Of a stretch of 64,000 nt of DNA, positions 46,651 to 55,683 are shown in pieces. Position 1 is the first letter of the stretch. Each line of letters begins with the position of its first letter. This DNA comes from Saccharopolyspora hordei (GTDB taxonomy: Bacteria > Actinomycetota > Actinomycetes > Mycobacteriales > Pseudonocardiaceae). The notes under the pieces were generated by a model, which was not told the origin of the DNA, did no database searches, and worked only from the letters and a program-made list of their open reading frames with translations. Made by a program: the position numbers and the translations under genes. The stretch lies in assembly GCF_013410345.1 (NCBI RefSeq), contig NZ_JACCFJ010000001.1, forward strand, positions 4,878,501 through 4,942,500. Direction: 5' to 3'.

Positions 46651-47595
46651 TCAGAGCTGGCGCGCGACCTCGTCGGCGACCAGGTCCAGGTGGTCCAGGT
46701 CGGAGAGGTCCAGCACCTGCAGGTACAGCCGGCTGATGCCGGTGCGCTCGCGCCAGGTGCCGATCTTGTCGACCGCCTCGGCCGGGCTGCCGGCCAACCC
46801 GTTGAGCCGCACCTCGTCGACCTCGCGGCCGATGGCCTCGGCGCGGCGGGCGATCTCCTTCTCGTCCCTGCCGACGCACAGCACCAGCGCCGCCGAGCGC
46901 ACGATCTCTCCGGGGTCGCGCCCGATGGCCTCGCACGCCGCGTCGACCCGCTCGAACTGCGCGGCGGCCGTGTCGACGTCGACGAACGGCAGGTTGAACT
47001 CGTCGGCGAAGCGCGCGGCCAGGGCCGGCGTGCGCTTCTTGCCCATCCCGCCGATCAGCACCGGCGGCCGCGGCTGCTGCACCGGCTTGGGCAGCGCGGG
47101 CGACTCGGACAGCTGGTAGTGCTCGCCGTCGAACCGGAACGTCTCGCCGGGCGGCGTGGCCCAGAGCCCGGTGATGATCTCGAGCTGTTCCGCGTAGCGG
47201 TCGAACCGCTCCCCCAGTGAGGGGAACGGGATGCCGTAGGCGGTGTGCTCCTCCTGGTACCACCCGCTGCCGATGCCGAACTCGACGCGGCCGCCGGACA
47301 TCTGGTCCACCTGCGCCACGGCGATCGCCAGCGGGCCGGGCAGCCGGAAGGTGGCCGCGGTCATCAGCGTGCCCAGCCGCAGCCGGGTGGTCTCCCGGGC
47401 CAGGCCGGCCAGCGTCACCCAGGCGTCGGTCGGGCCGGGTTCGCCGGTCACCTCACCCATCTTGAGGTAGTGGTCGGAGCGGAAGAACGCGTCGAAGCCG
47501 GTCGCTTCCGCGTGCTTGGCGACCCGCAGCAGGTCGTCGTAGGTCGCCCCCTGCTGGGGCTCGGTGAAGATCCGCAACGTGAAGTTCTCGGTCAC
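46651..47595 (-). CDS. LLM-class F420-dependent oxidoreductase
   Basis: 314 residues of the luciferase-like TIM-barrel family, TIGR03560-like by pattern. FRSDHYLKMG, VEFGIGSGWYQEEHTAYG (cofactor phosphate loop), PPVLIGGMGKKRTPALAARFADEFN are diagnostic. Uses F420 or FMN; substrate unknown. GTG at 47595, with TAGCCT (47604-47609, minus strand) 8 nt upstream. Same strand as the TetR gene, 47 bp downstream of it; a link between them is possible. Confidence 0.88.
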   Translation of the reverse strand: MTENFTLRIFTEPQQGATYDDLLRVAKHAEATGFDAFFRSDHYLKMGEVTGEPGPTDAWVTLAGLARETTRLRLGTLMTAATFRLPGPLAIAVAQVDQMSGGRVEFGIGSGWYQEEHTAYGIPFPSLGERFDRYAEQLEIITGLWATPPGETFRFDGEHYQLSESPALPKPVQQPRPPVLIGGMGKKRTPALAARFADEFNLPFVDVDTAAAQFERVDAACEAIGRDPGEIVRSAALVLCVGRDEKEIARRAEAIGREVDEVRLNGLAGSPAEAVDKIGTWRERTGISRLYLQVLDLSDLDHLDLVADEVARQL

Positions 47596-47642
47596 GGTTC
47601 CCGAGGCTAGTGAAGCGGCCGCGGACTCGCCGCCCGCTCCGC

Positions 47643-48242
47643 TCAGCGCGGCCGCAGTCCCTCCAGGACCCGCCGCACGCAGGCCTCGACCTCCACCTTC
47701 GCCTGCTGCGGCGAGTCCGAGCCGGCGATGGCGGTGGCGCCCGCCGACAGCGCGCCGAACACCACGCGGGCCAGCGCGTCCACCGGCAGCGGGTCGATCG
47801 ACCCCGACTCGACCAGCCCGGCGACCACGGTCCGGACCACCCCGAAGGTGTAGGACTCCTCGGCCGCCCGCCAGCGCTCCCAGCCCATCACCGCGGGCCC
47901 GTCCTGGACGACGATGCGCTGGTAGGACGGCTCCAGGCAGACCTCCAGGAAGGCGCTCAGCCCGGAACGGGTGGCCTGCCACTGGTCCCCGGCCCCGGAC
48001 AGCACCTCGGCCAGCCGCGCGACGACGCCGGTCTCCACCGCGTCGAAGGCCGCTTCGAACAGCGCCTGCTTGCCGCCGAAGTGGTGGTAGAGCGCGCCCT
48101 TGGTCACCCGAGCGCGCTTGGCGATCTCCTCCAGCGAGGTGCCCGCGTAGCCGTGCTCGGTGAACAGCTCAACGGCGGAGTCCACCAGCGCCTTGCGGGT
48201 GGTCTCCGAGTACTCCACACGTCGCGGTCGAGCTGTTGCCAT
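47643..48242 (-). CDS. TetR-family repressor
   Basis: 199 residues. N-terminal HTH: LVDSAVELFTEHGYAGTSLEEIAKRARVTKGALYHHFGGKQALF-type sequence (residues ~18-60, recognition TKGALYHHF). The helical C-terminal ligand domain ends EACVRRVLEGLRP. TAGTGT (48250-48255, minus strand) lies 7 nt before the ATG. Two related palindromes lie between it and the divergent gene, so it likely controls both. Ligand unknown. Confidence 0.92.
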   Translation of the reverse strand: MATARPRRVEYSETTRKALVDSAVELFTEHGYAGTSLEEIAKRARVTKGALYHHFGGKQALFEAAFDAVETGVVARLAEVLSGAGDQWQATRSGLSAFLEVCLEPSYQRIVVQDGPAVMGWERWRAAEESYTFGVVRTVVAGLVESGSIDPLPVDALARVVFGALSAGATAIAGSDSPQQAKVEVEACVRRVLEGLRPR

Positions 48243-48258
48243 GGGCACAACACTAAGA

Positions 48259-48273
48259 CATACCGACGGTACG
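48259..48273. promoter_or_regulatory. TetR operator site 1
   Basis: CATACCGACGGTACG, containing the perfect 11-bp palindrome TACCGACGGTA. It lies just upstream of the tetR -10 element. Confidence 0.6.
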
Positions 48274-48281
48274 GAGGCGTG

Positions 48282-48294
48282 GTACCCTGGGTAC
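48282..48294 (+). promoter_or_regulatory. Probable promoter of the 157-residue gene
   Basis: TACCCT (48283-48288) inside the palindrome GTACCCTGGGTAC, between the two operator sites; start point expected near 48295. Confidence 0.4.
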
Positions 48295-48299
48295 ACCGA

Positions 48300-48314
48300 C
48301 ATACTCTCGGTATG
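48300..48314. promoter_or_regulatory. TetR operator site 2
   Basis: CATACTCTCGGTATG, sharing CATAC and GGTA with site 1 in register; just downstream of the plus-strand start point. Confidence 0.6.
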
Positions 48315-48341
48315 CCGCACACCCAGGGTAGGAGAGCGAAC

Positions 48342-48815
48342 ATGGGTTGGAACGACTTCCGCCAGCGGCAGCACGCGATCGCCACCGTCCTGGACAACGC
48401 CCGCCGCGACCCGAGCGGAGCGCTCGACGAGGTCCCCGCGCCCTTCACCGACACCACCGAGCTGCTGCGCGCTCTGCAGTGCAAGTGGACGCAGCAGCTC
48501 ATCGGCCGGATCGAGGTCGCGCTCGCCGAGACCGCCGACGCCGCGCACGGCGACCGGATCCAGGCGGTCACCGAGGCCTGGCGGCGCACCGCAGCGGCGA
48601 ACCCGGAACTGCGGGAGCTGCTCGACCGGCACCAGGCGGACCCGGCGCTGCGCAGCGCCGTCGCGCGCGAGCACCGCATGCTCGCGCTGGCCACCGGCCT
48701 GGCCGAGCACGACGAGCCGGAGTCGGAGGTCGCCCGCGTCGGCCAGGCCTTCCTCCAGCTGGTCCGCGCCACACCGAGCAAGCCCCGCAGGCCCCGCCTG
48801 CTGTCGTTGCGCTGA
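48342..48815 (+). CDS. Hypothetical protein, predicted target of the divergent TetR regulator
   Basis: 157 residues, all-helical and soluble by appearance: WNDFRQRQHAIATVLDNARR, a central ELLRALQCKWTQQLIGRIEVAL helix and a basic PSKPRRPRLLSLR tail. No family recognised. AGGAG seven bases before the ATG. Its stop codon directly abuts the stop of the convergent membrane-protein gene (TGATCA). Position and operators suggest it is expressed when the TetR ligand is present. Confidence 0.7.
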   Translation: MGWNDFRQRQHAIATVLDNARRDPSGALDEVPAPFTDTTELLRALQCKWTQQLIGRIEVALAETADAAHGDRIQAVTEAWRRTAAANPELRELLDRHQADPALRSAVAREHRMLALATGLAEHDEPESEVARVGQAFLQLVRATPSKPRRPRLLSLR

Positions 48816-49673
48816 TCAGCACGAGCGCGGCTGGGGCCGCGCCAGCGCTGCGGTCGCCTGGGCCGGCCGCAGGTCCGGCACCGGTAGCCGGACGGCGTGC
48901 GCGGCAGTGAGCTCGCGTCGCGCGCGCACCGACGCCGACCACGCCGGGACCATCGCCGACGGCTCGACGGAGTCCCGCCGGACCAGCTCCACCGGCCAGG
49001 GCAGCACGCGGCAGAGCCGGAGCAGGACGACGAACGGCAGCAGCACGAGCTGCGCCGCCAGTTCCAGCGTCGCGCCGGCGGACAGGACCGCGGACCAGAG
49101 CAGGAACGGGACCACGATGATCGCGGAGATCGGGTCGTCCCCGACCCCGCTGGGCAGGCTGTCCAGCGCGGCCTCGAACGACATCCTCCGCCGCCACAGG
49201 AACCAGCGCCGCCGCCCGTAGGGGCTCAGCCGCTTCTCGACCAGCCGCCAGCGTCGCGGGGAGACCGCCACCGGGGTGAGCTCCGCGCGCTCCTCCGCCA
49301 GCAGCTCCGCCACGCCGTCGAGGCCACCCCGGCGCTCCAGGTGCTCGCGCAGCGCGCGGCGCACGCGACGGGCGGCGGCGAAGCTGCTCACGCGCACGAC
49401 CCCGACGCGGCACCCGTGGGCGCTCACCTCCACCCGCCAGCTCCCCTCGAGCGCCCGGACGAGCAGCACGAACGGCATCAGCGCGAGCACGAGGAGCAGT
49501 TCCAGCCAGCACCCGAGCAGCACCACGCCGAGCAGCGGGAACCAGGCGAGCCGCAGCGCCACCGAGACCGGTCCTTCGCTCAGCCGCGGCCACCGGTCGC
49601 CCGCCAGGCGCAGGCGCAGCACACGGGACCACGGAGCCCACCGGACGTGCACGCTCCACGACATCGCCACCAC
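48816..49673 (-). CDS. Hypothetical membrane protein, internally duplicated layout
   Basis: 285 residues with two hydrophobic hairpins (~40-75: RLAWFPLLGVVLLGCWLE, LLLVLALMPFVLLVRAL; and ~185-225: SAIIVVPFLLWSAVLSAG, LELAAQLVLLPFVVLLRLC), each followed by a similar SWRVE/PWPVE turn, suggesting an old duplication. A basic region (RRWRLVEKRLSPYGRRRWF) lies between. Function unknown. The GTG at 49673 is chosen with GATACT (49680-49685, minus strand) 6 nt upstream. Confidence 0.65.
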   Translation of the reverse strand: MVAMSWSVHVRWAPWSRVLRLRLAGDRWPRLSEGPVSVALRLAWFPLLGVVLLGCWLELLLVLALMPFVLLVRALEGSWRVEVSAHGCRVGVVRVSSFAAARRVRRALREHLERRGGLDGVAELLAEERAELTPVAVSPRRWRLVEKRLSPYGRRRWFLWRRRMSFEAALDSLPSGVGDDPISAIIVVPFLLWSAVLSAGATLELAAQLVLLPFVVLLRLCRVLPWPVELVRRDSVEPSAMVPAWSASVRARRELTAAHAVRLPVPDLRPAQATAALARPQPRSC

Positions 49674-49744
49674 GGGAGCAGTATCCCTGCCCAAGATCAC
49701 CAGCCCCTCTGGAACAGCGAACCTACCCGGAGTAAGTTCCAGGC

Positions 49745-50671
49745 ATGACGAGGTGGACCGCAGCCGACATCCCCGACCAGACCGGGCGGACCGTGCTGAT
49801 CACGGGCGCCAACTCGGGCCTGGGACTCCGCAGCGCACAGGCCCTCGCCGAACGCGGCGCCCACGTGCTCATCGCCTGCCGCGACGCCGAGAAGGGCCGC
49901 GCCGCGCTCGCCGAGGTCTCCCGCACCGCGACCACGGCACCCGAGCTCGTCGAGCTGGACCTCGCCGACCTCGCCTCGGTGCGCCGGGCCGCCGAGGAGG
50001 TCCGCACGCGCACCGACGGCCTGGACGTCCTGATGAACAACGCCGGGGTGATGGCCACGCCCCACCGCCGCACGCGGGACGGCTTCGAGCTGCAGATCGG
50101 CACCAACCACTTCGGGCACGCCGCGCTGACCTGGCTGCTCCTGCCGGCGCTGCGCGCCGGCGCGCGCGTGGTGACGGTGTCGAGCCTCGCCCACCGCGGC
50201 GGCGGACTGGACCTCGACGACCTCCACTTCACCCGCCGCCGCTACACCCCGACCCGGGCCTACAGCCAGTCGAAGCTGGCCAACCTGCTGTTCATGCTGT
50301 GGCTCGACCGGGAGGCGCAGCGCGCCGGGCGCGACCTGGTCAGCGTCGCCGCGCACCCGGGCGTGGCCGGCACGGAGCTGACCCGCAACACCGCCCGGAC
50401 GTACGCGCTGCCCGGTCCGGTGCGCGACGCCGTCGGTGCCGTCACCCGGCTGTTCACCCAGCCCGCCGAGCGGGGCGCGCTGCCGCAGCTCTTCGCCGCC
50501 ACCGCACGGGGCGTCCGCGGCGGCGACTACTTCGGCCCCAGCCGGCTCGGGGAGATGCGCGGGCACCCGAGCCGCGTCCGCCCGAGCCGGGCCGCGCAGG
50601 ACGCCCGCACCGCCGAGCGGCTGTGGGAGGTCACCATCGAGCAGACCGGCATCGCGCCGGACTGGTCGTGA
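49745..50671 (+). CDS. Short-chain dehydrogenase/reductase
   Basis: 308 residues of a classical SDR of the retinol-dehydrogenase/WW-oxidoreductase-like type. TVLITGANSGLGLRSAQ (cofactor), NNAGVM, NHFGHAALTWLLLPAL, SSLAHRGGG and catalytic YSQSK are present. Probably NADP-dependent (basic residues after beta2); substrate unknown. TAAGTT lies 6 nt before the ATG. Not part of the lip genes functionally as far as the sequence shows. Confidence 0.9.
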   Translation: MTRWTAADIPDQTGRTVLITGANSGLGLRSAQALAERGAHVLIACRDAEKGRAALAEVSRTATTAPELVELDLADLASVRRAAEEVRTRTDGLDVLMNNAGVMATPHRRTRDGFELQIGTNHFGHAALTWLLLPALRAGARVVTVSSLAHRGGGLDLDDLHFTRRRYTPTRAYSQSKLANLLFMLWLDREAQRAGRDLVSVAAHPGVAGTELTRNTARTYALPGPVRDAVGAVTRLFTQPAERGALPQLFAATARGVRGGDYFGPSRLGEMRGHPSRVRPSRAAQDARTAERLWEVTIEQTGIAPDWS

Positions 50672-50743
50672 CCCAGCTCACCAGCGGATTCTCCACCCGG
50701 AGCGAGATGACCACGCCAGCCCCGGAGGCGTAGCCTGGGGCGC

Positions 50744-51745
50744 GTGACTGTGGCGCCGGAGGGTCGCAAGCTGCTGCGGTTGGAGGCCCGCAACAGCCAG
50801 ACCCCGATCGAGAAGAAGCCGTCGTGGATCAAGACCCGCGCGCGGATGGGGCCCGAGTACCAGGAGCTCAAGGGCCTGGTCCGCCGCGAGGGGCTGCACA
50901 CCGTCTGCGAGGAGGCGGGCTGCCCCAACATCTTCGAGTGCTGGGAGGACCGCGAAGCGACGTTCCTCATCGGCGGGGACCAGTGCACCCGCCGCTGCGA
51001 CTTCTGCCAGATCGACACCGGCAAGCCTGCCGCGCTGGACGTCGAGGAGCCGCGCCGGGTCGCCGAGTCGGTGCAGGCCATGGGCCTGCGCTACTCGACC
51101 GTCACCGGTGTCGCCCGTGACGACCTGCCCGACGGTGGGGCGTGGCTGTACGCCGAGACGGTGCGGCAGATCCACGAGCTCAACCCGGGCACGGGTGTGG
51201 AGCTGCTGATCCCGGACTTCAACGCCGACCCGGACCAGCTGGCCGAGGTCTTCAGCTCCCGCCCGGAGGTGCTCGCGCACAACCTGGAGACCGTGCCGCG
51301 CGTGTTCCGCCGGATCCGGCCGGGCTTCCGCTACGAGCGGTCGCTGAAGGTCATCAGCGAGGCGCGGGACGCGGGTCTGGTGACCAAGTCGAACCTCATC
51401 CTCGGCATGGGCGAGACCCCGGAGGAGGTGCGGCCGGCGCTGCAGGACCTGCGCGACGCCGGCTGCGACATCATCACCATCACCCAGTACCTGCGCCCCA
51501 GCCCGCGGCACCACCCGGTGGACCGGTGGGTCAAGCCGGAGGAGTTCGTCGAGCACACCAAGGCGGCCGAGGAGATCGGCTTCCCCGGCGTGATGGCCGG
51601 ACCGCTGGTGCGCTCCAGCTACCGCGCGGGTCGGCTGTACGCGAAGGCGACCGTGCACCGCGGCATGCCCCTCCCGGAGAACCTGGCCCACCTGGCCAAG
51701 GAGGGCACCGCGGCCCAGGAGGCCACCAGCCTCCTCTCCCGCTGA
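50744..51745 (+). CDS. lipA: Lipoyl synthase
   Basis: Radical-SAM enzyme inserting two sulfurs into protein-bound octanoate. 333 residues. The auxiliary cluster [12 protein letters not shown] (~55-66) and the radical-[11 protein letters not shown] (~82-89) are intact, as is the C-terminal RSSYRAG serine ligand. GTG start 7 nt after TAGCCT (50731-50736), leaderless, matching lipB's promoter. A hairpin follows the stop. Confidence 0.97.
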   Translation: MTVAPEGRKLLRLEARNSQTPIEKKPSWIKTRARMGPEYQELKGLVRREGLHTVCEEAGCPNIFECWEDREATFLIGGDQCTRRCDFCQIDTGKPAALDVEEPRRVAESVQAMGLRYSTVTGVARDDLPDGGAWLYAETVRQIHELNPGTGVELLIPDFNADPDQLAEVFSSRPEVLAHNLETVPRVFRRIRPGFRYERSLKVISEARDAGLVTKSNLILGMGETPEEVRPALQDLRDAGCDIITITQYLRPSPRHHPVDRWVKPEEFVEHTKAAEEIGFPGVMAGPLVRSSYRAGRLYAKATVHRGMPLPENLAHLAKEGTAAQEATSLLSR

Positions 51746-51761
51746 CGCGACCCGCCTCCGA

Positions 51762-51804
51762 CGCCAGGCGCGAGCACGTCGATCCGGCGTGCACGCGCCT
51801 GGCG
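51762..51804 (+). terminator. lipA terminator
   Basis: Perfect 11-bp outer stem (51762-51772 with 51794-51804) with a 21-nt partly paired loop, 17 bp past the stop. Confidence 0.6.
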
Positions 51805-51863
51805 CTCGGCGCATCCGGGACCGTGTCTGCACCCGCCGCGGCCAGCGCCGTATCCTGGAACCC

Positions 51864-52592
51864 ATGGCCAAGGAGGACAAGGCCGCCAAGAAAGCGGCGG
51901 CCAAAGAACGGCGCAAGGCATCTCAGGGACGCTTCAAGCAGATCCTCGAGGTGTTCACCATGCAGCGCCGGGAGGACAAGCTCCTCCTCCCGCTGATGCT
52001 CGGCGTGTTCCTCGGCGTGACCGCCGTGGTCTTCCTGCTGGGCATGATCTGGGGGCTGCACTGGGTGTTCCTCCCGGTGGGGCTGGCCTTCGGGCTGCTG
52101 GGCGCGGTGATCCTCTTCGGCCGCCGCGTGCAGGCGAGCGTCTTCCGCAAGGCCGAGGGCCAACCGGGTGCGGCCGGGTGGGCGCTGGACAACCTGCGCG
52201 GGCGCTGGGTGCTGAACCAGGCCGTCGCCGGCACCGCCCAGCTCGACGCCGTGCACCGGCTGATCGGCCGCCCCGGCATCGTGCTGGTGGGCGAGGGTGC
52301 CCCGCACCGGGTCAAGCAGCTGATGTCGCAGGAGAAGAAGCGCGTCGCCCGGCTCGTCGGCGAGACCCCGATCTACGAGATCGTGGTGGGCAACGAGGAG
52401 GGCCAGGTCCCGCTGTCCAAGCTGCAGCAGCGCATCATGAAGCTGCCGCGCAACATCGGCCCGGCGCAGATCGACTCGCTGGAGAACCGGCTCGCGGCGC
52501 TGGCCAACCGCAACAGCGCGATGCCGAAGGGCCCGATCCCGCAGGGCGCCCGGATGCGCAACGTCCAGCGCGCGGTGCGCCGAGCGCGCTGA
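51864..52592 (+). CDS. DUF4191 membrane protein
   Basis: 242 residues, actinobacterial family of unknown function always near lipA/glnA (Rv2219). Lys/Ala-rich N-terminus (KEDKAAKKAAAKERRKA), two membrane helices (~45-90: LLLPLMLGVFLGVTAVVFLL and VFLPVGLAFGLLGAVILF), then a cytoplasmic domain with PGIVLVGEGAPHRVKQLMSQ and LPRNIGPAQIDSLENRLAAL. ATG 7 nt after TATCCT (51851-51856). Confidence 0.88.
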   Translation: MAKEDKAAKKAAAKERRKASQGRFKQILEVFTMQRREDKLLLPLMLGVFLGVTAVVFLLGMIWGLHWVFLPVGLAFGLLGAVILFGRRVQASVFRKAEGQPGAAGWALDNLRGRWVLNQAVAGTAQLDAVHRLIGRPGIVLVGEGAPHRVKQLMSQEKKRVARLVGETPIYEIVVGNEEGQVPLSKLQQRIMKLPRNIGPAQIDSLENRLAALANRNSAMPKGPIPQGARMRNVQRAVRRAR

Positions 52593-52602
52593 CCCGGACG
52601 AG

Positions 52603-52637
52603 AGAGCGGGCCCGGGGACGCACCCCGGGCCCGCTCT
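52603..52637. terminator. Bidirectional hairpin between DUF4191 and RDD genes
   Basis: Perfect 15-bp stem (52603-52617 with 52623-52637), 5-nt loop, between convergent stops. Confidence 0.8.
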
Positions 52638-52652
52638 GCTTCGTCGGCCCGC

Positions 52653-53120
52653 TCAGCGGCGCAGCACGATGGTGCCGGTGAGGCGGTCGTGCCAGGAGCG
52701 GTTGTCGAAGTTCCACACCACGGCGGGGATGATCAACGCGGTCAGCACGCAGCGCACCAAGGCGCGCCACGGCCCCACCATGGTGGCGCCGTCGACGCGC
52801 GCCACCCAGATCCCCAGCGCCACCATGCCCGGCGTGGCGCCGAAGAAGCTCACCGGGATCACCGTGATGGCCGCCCAGGCCACCAGGCTCCAGTTCTCCG
52901 GGTAGTCCGGCATGGTGAACAGCGCGGCGACCAGCGCGGCCAGCACGATGTCGATGAGGAACGCGCCCAGACGCCTGCCCGCCGGCGCCGCCGAACCGGG
53001 TCCGCGCTCGGGCAACCCCAGGTTCTGCCCGCGCCACTGGGGTCGTTCTTCGTTCGCCTGCTCGCGCAGGTTGTTCAGCGCGGCCCGTGGGCCGTCCAGC
53101 CAGCTTCCGACTCTTCGCAC
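52653..53120 (-). CDS. RDD-family membrane protein
   Basis: 155 residues with three membrane helices. GRRLGAFLIDIVLAALVAAL carries the Arg and first Asp of the RDD signature, and NRSWHDRLTGTIVLRR the last Asp. Function unknown; some RDD proteins are Na+/H+ exchangers. GTG start at 53120, 7 nt after TACCCT on the minus strand. Divergent from glnA with a 217-bp gap. Confidence 0.85.
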   Translation of the reverse strand: MRRVGSWLDGPRAALNNLREQANEERPQWRGQNLGLPERGPGSAAPAGRRLGAFLIDIVLAALVAALFTMPDYPENWSLVAWAAITVIPVSFFGATPGMVALGIWVARVDGATMVGPWRALVRCVLTALIIPAVVWNFDNRSWHDRLTGTIVLRR

Positions 53121-53211
53121 GTCAACCAGGGTACGTCGCGGTCTCGCTGATACCCTCGGAGCACCACGATGGGCCGCTGAGCGCAACCTCAACCACCCGA
53201 TCGGGTCGTCG

Positions 53212-53249
53212 TTAACGCCTGCGAAACATTCGGGTAGCGACGGGGCAAC
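53212..53249 (+). promoter_or_regulatory. GlnR box upstream of glnA
   Basis: Four 5-mers each separated by exactly 6 bases: TTAAC (53212), GAAAC (53223), GTAGC (53234), GCAAC (53245). This fits the known actinobacterial GlnR consensus gTnAC-n6-GAAAC repeated twice, with the second a-site imperfect. Its centre lies ~41 bp upstream of the predicted start point, the activating position described for glnA. Confidence 0.75.
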
Positions 53250-53259
53250 ACCGCCGACA

Positions 53260-53265
53260 TACCGT
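53260..53265 (+). promoter_or_regulatory. -10 element of glnA
   Basis: TACCGT 11 bp after the GlnR box; predicts a leader of about 66 nt to the TTG. No good -35, as expected for an activator-dependent promoter. Confidence 0.5.
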
Positions 53266-53337
53266 GAGACTCGAGCCGGCGGCGGACGTGCGACGTGGCG
53301 TCGGTGAGCTGTACGAGTGCTGAAGGAGCCACCGAGC

Positions 53338-54762
53338 TTGTTCAAGAATCCTGACGAGGTCCTGCGCTTCATCGCTGACGAAGGCGTGAAGTTCGTCGAT
53401 GTCCGGTTCTGCGACCTGCCGGGCGTGATGCAGCACTTCACCGTGCCCGCCGCGGCGTTCGACGAGGACGCCTTCACCGAGGGGCTGGCCTTCGACGGCT
53501 CGTCCGTGCGTGGCTTCCAGTCCATCCACGAGTCGGACATGCTGCTGCTGCCCGACCCGTACACCGCGCGGATCGACCCCTTCCGGGCCGAGAAGACGCT
53601 CATCCTGAACTTCTTCGTGCACGACCCGTTCACGCTGGAGCCCTACAGCCGTGACCCGCGCAACATCGCGCGCAAGGCGGAGGAGTACCTCAAGGAGTCG
53701 GGCATCGCCGACACCGCGTTCTTCGGGGCCGAGGCCGAGTTCTACATCTTCGACTCGGTCAAGTTCGGCGAGGCCCCGAACAAGACCTTCGCCGAGGTCG
53801 ACTCGATCGAGGGCTGGTGGAACACCGGCCGCGACGAGGAGGGCGGCAACCGCGGCTACAAGACCCGCATGAAGGGCGGGTACTTCCCGGTCTCGCCGTA
53901 CGACCACTTCGCGGACCTGCGCGACCAGATGGTCACCCAGCTGATCAACTCCGGCTTCACCATCGAGCGGGCGCACCACGAGGTCGGCACCGGTGGCCAG
54001 GCCGAGATCAACTACAAGTTCAACACCCTGCTGCACGCCGCCGACGACCTGCAGCTGTTCAAGTACATCATCAAGAACACCGCGTGGCAGAACGGCAAGA
54101 CCGTGACGTTCATGCCCAAGCCGCTGTTCGGTGACAACGGCTCCGGCATGCACAGCCACATGTCGCTGTGGAAGGACGGCAGCCCGCTGTTCTACGACGA
54201 GTCCGGCTACGCCGGCCTGTCGGACATGGCGCGCCACTACATCGGCGGCATCCTGCACCACGCGCCGAGCCTGCTGGCCTTCACCAACCCGACGGTGAAC
54301 TCCTACCACCGCCTGGTGCCGGGCTTCGAGGCTCCGGTGAACCTGGTGTACTCGCAGCGCAACCGGTCGGCCTGCATGCGCATCCCGATCACCGGTGCGA
54401 ACCCGAAGGCCAAGCGCGTCGAGTTCCGCTGCCCGGACCCGTCCGGCAACCCGTACCTGGCGTTCGCCGCGATGATGATGGCCGGTCTGGACGGCATCAA
54501 GAACAAGATCGAGCCGGCCGACCCGATCGACAAGGACCTCTACGAGCTGCCGCCGGAAGAGGCCAAGAACGTGCCGACCGTGCCGGACAGCCTGGCCAAG
54601 GTCATCGACAACCTGGAAGCCGACCACGACTTCCTGCTCGAGGGCGGCGTGTTCACGCCGGACCTGGTCGAGACCTGGATCAACCTGAAGCACGAGAACG
54701 AGATCGACCCGATCCGCCTGCGGCCGCACCCGCACGAGTTCTCGCTGTACTTCGACGTGTGA
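53338..54762 (+). CDS. glnA: Glutamine synthetase type I
   Basis: ATP-dependent synthesis of glutamine from glutamate and ammonia; dodecamer. 474 residues. [50 protein letters not shown] (ATP/metal), [10 protein letters not shown] and the adenylylation loop [10 protein letters not shown] (Tyr ~401) are intact, so it is a GlnE target. TTG start at 53338 ([11 protein letters not shown]), fixed by AAGGAG 9 nt upstream and by agreement with streptomycete GlnA N-termini. Equivalent to mycobacterial glnA1 (Rv2220). Confidence 0.97.
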   Translation: MFKNPDEVLRFIADEGVKFVDVRFCDLPGVMQHFTVPAAAFDEDAFTEGLAFDGSSVRGFQSIHESDMLLLPDPYTARIDPFRAEKTLILNFFVHDPFTLEPYSRDPRNIARKAEEYLKESGIADTAFFGAEAEFYIFDSVKFGEAPNKTFAEVDSIEGWWNTGRDEEGGNRGYKTRMKGGYFPVSPYDHFADLRDQMVTQLINSGFTIERAHHEVGTGGQAEINYKFNTLLHAADDLQLFKYIIKNTAWQNGKTVTFMPKPLFGDNGSGMHSHMSLWKDGSPLFYDESGYAGLSDMARHYIGGILHHAPSLLAFTNPTVNSYHRLVPGFEAPVNLVYSQRNRSACMRIPITGANPKAKRVEFRCPDPSGNPYLAFAAMMMAGLDGIKNKIEPADPIDKDLYELPPEEAKNVPTVPDSLAKVIDNLEADHDFLLEGGVFTPDLVETWINLKHENEIDPIRLRPHPHEFSLYFDV

Positions 54763-54777
54763 CGGTCCGCCGTTGAC

Positions 54778-54811
54778 GAGCGGGGCGGGGACTCCGGTCC
54801 CCGCCCCGCTC
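54778..54811 (+). terminator. glnA terminator
   Basis: Perfect 15-bp stem (54778-54792 with 54797-54811) and TCCG loop, 15 bp past the stop; also at the end of the convergent SMP-30 gene. Confidence 0.85.
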
Positions 54812-54822
54812 CGCGTCGTGGG

Positions 54823-55683
54823 TCAGATCCCCCGCCAGGGGGTGAGCGCCGCGCCGGGCACGCCGGGCCGGAAGCGCAGCAGCGCCCCCGCGCAGGGGTC
54901 CTCGAGGAACGCCAGCTCGTCGTAGCCGTAGCAGGCGGAGGTCACGTACATCTCCTCCAGCCGGGGCCCGCCGAAGGCGAGGCTGGTGATCCTGCGGGTC
55001 GGCGCCCACAGGACGGTCTCGAGGTCCCCGGTGGGCGCGTAGCGGTGGATCCGCCCGGTCCAGTGCATCGCGACCCACACGCAGCCCTCGGCGTCCACCG
55101 CGATGCCCTCGGGGTCGCCCTCCGCCTCACCGCACACCACCCACTGCCGCCCCGCGGTCGCCAGCGCCCGCTCCGGGTCGTAGTCGTAGACCGAGATGGT
55201 GCGCGCGTCGACCAGGTACATCCGGCTGCCGTCCGGGCTCCAGGCCACGCCACCGGCCGCGGTCACCCCGTCGACCAGCAACCGCGCCCGGTCCCCGTCC
55301 AGCACGTACAGCCCGCTGGCCTGCAGCTCGCGCGAGTAGGTCTGGGTGCCGGCCACGAACCGGCCCACCGGGTCGCAGGCGCCGATGCCCGTGCGGTCGC
55401 CGTTGCGCACCTGGACCACCGGCTCCAGGGCCGCGCGCGCGAGGTGCACGCGGGCGAACCCGCGCCCCGCGGCGGCGATCAGCTGCCCGTGCCGCGTCGC
55501 ACCCAGCGCCGTCACCGGCTCCGGCAGCACCCGGACCTCGTCCGCGCCGGAATCCCGGTGGTAGGTGTGCAGCTCCCGGCGCAGCGGGTCCACCCAGTGC
55601 ACGCTGTTGAGCGCGGGCATCCACAGCGGGCTCGCCCCGCACAGCGCCTGCCTGTCGACGAGCACCTCGAAGTCCTCGGACAT
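54823..55683 (-). CDS. SMP-30/gluconolactonase-family protein
   Basis: 286-residue six-bladed beta-propeller. Family marks: CGASPLWMPALNSVHWVD (start of blade 1 with metal Glu replaced), RTGIGACDPVGRFVAGT, GGVAWSPDGSRMYLVDA and DPEGIAVDAEGCVWVAMHWTGRIHRY. Likely a lactonase hydrolysing a sugar or other lactone in the cytoplasm; metal-ligand Glu in the usual 'EGP' N-terminal motif is not evident, so activity is uncertain. AGGGGA precedes the ATG by 6 nt. A TACTCT on the minus strand ~40 bp upstream may be its -10. Confidence 0.85.
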   Translation of the reverse strand: MSEDFEVLVDRQALCGASPLWMPALNSVHWVDPLRRELHTYHRDSGADEVRVLPEPVTALGATRHGQLIAAAGRGFARVHLARAALEPVVQVRNGDRTGIGACDPVGRFVAGTQTYSRELQASGLYVLDGDRARLLVDGVTAAGGVAWSPDGSRMYLVDARTISVYDYDPERALATAGRQWVVCGEAEGDPEGIAVDAEGCVWVAMHWTGRIHRYAPTGDLETVLWAPTRRITSLAFGGPRLEEMYVTSACYGYDELAFLEDPCAGALLRFRPGVPGAALTPWRGI

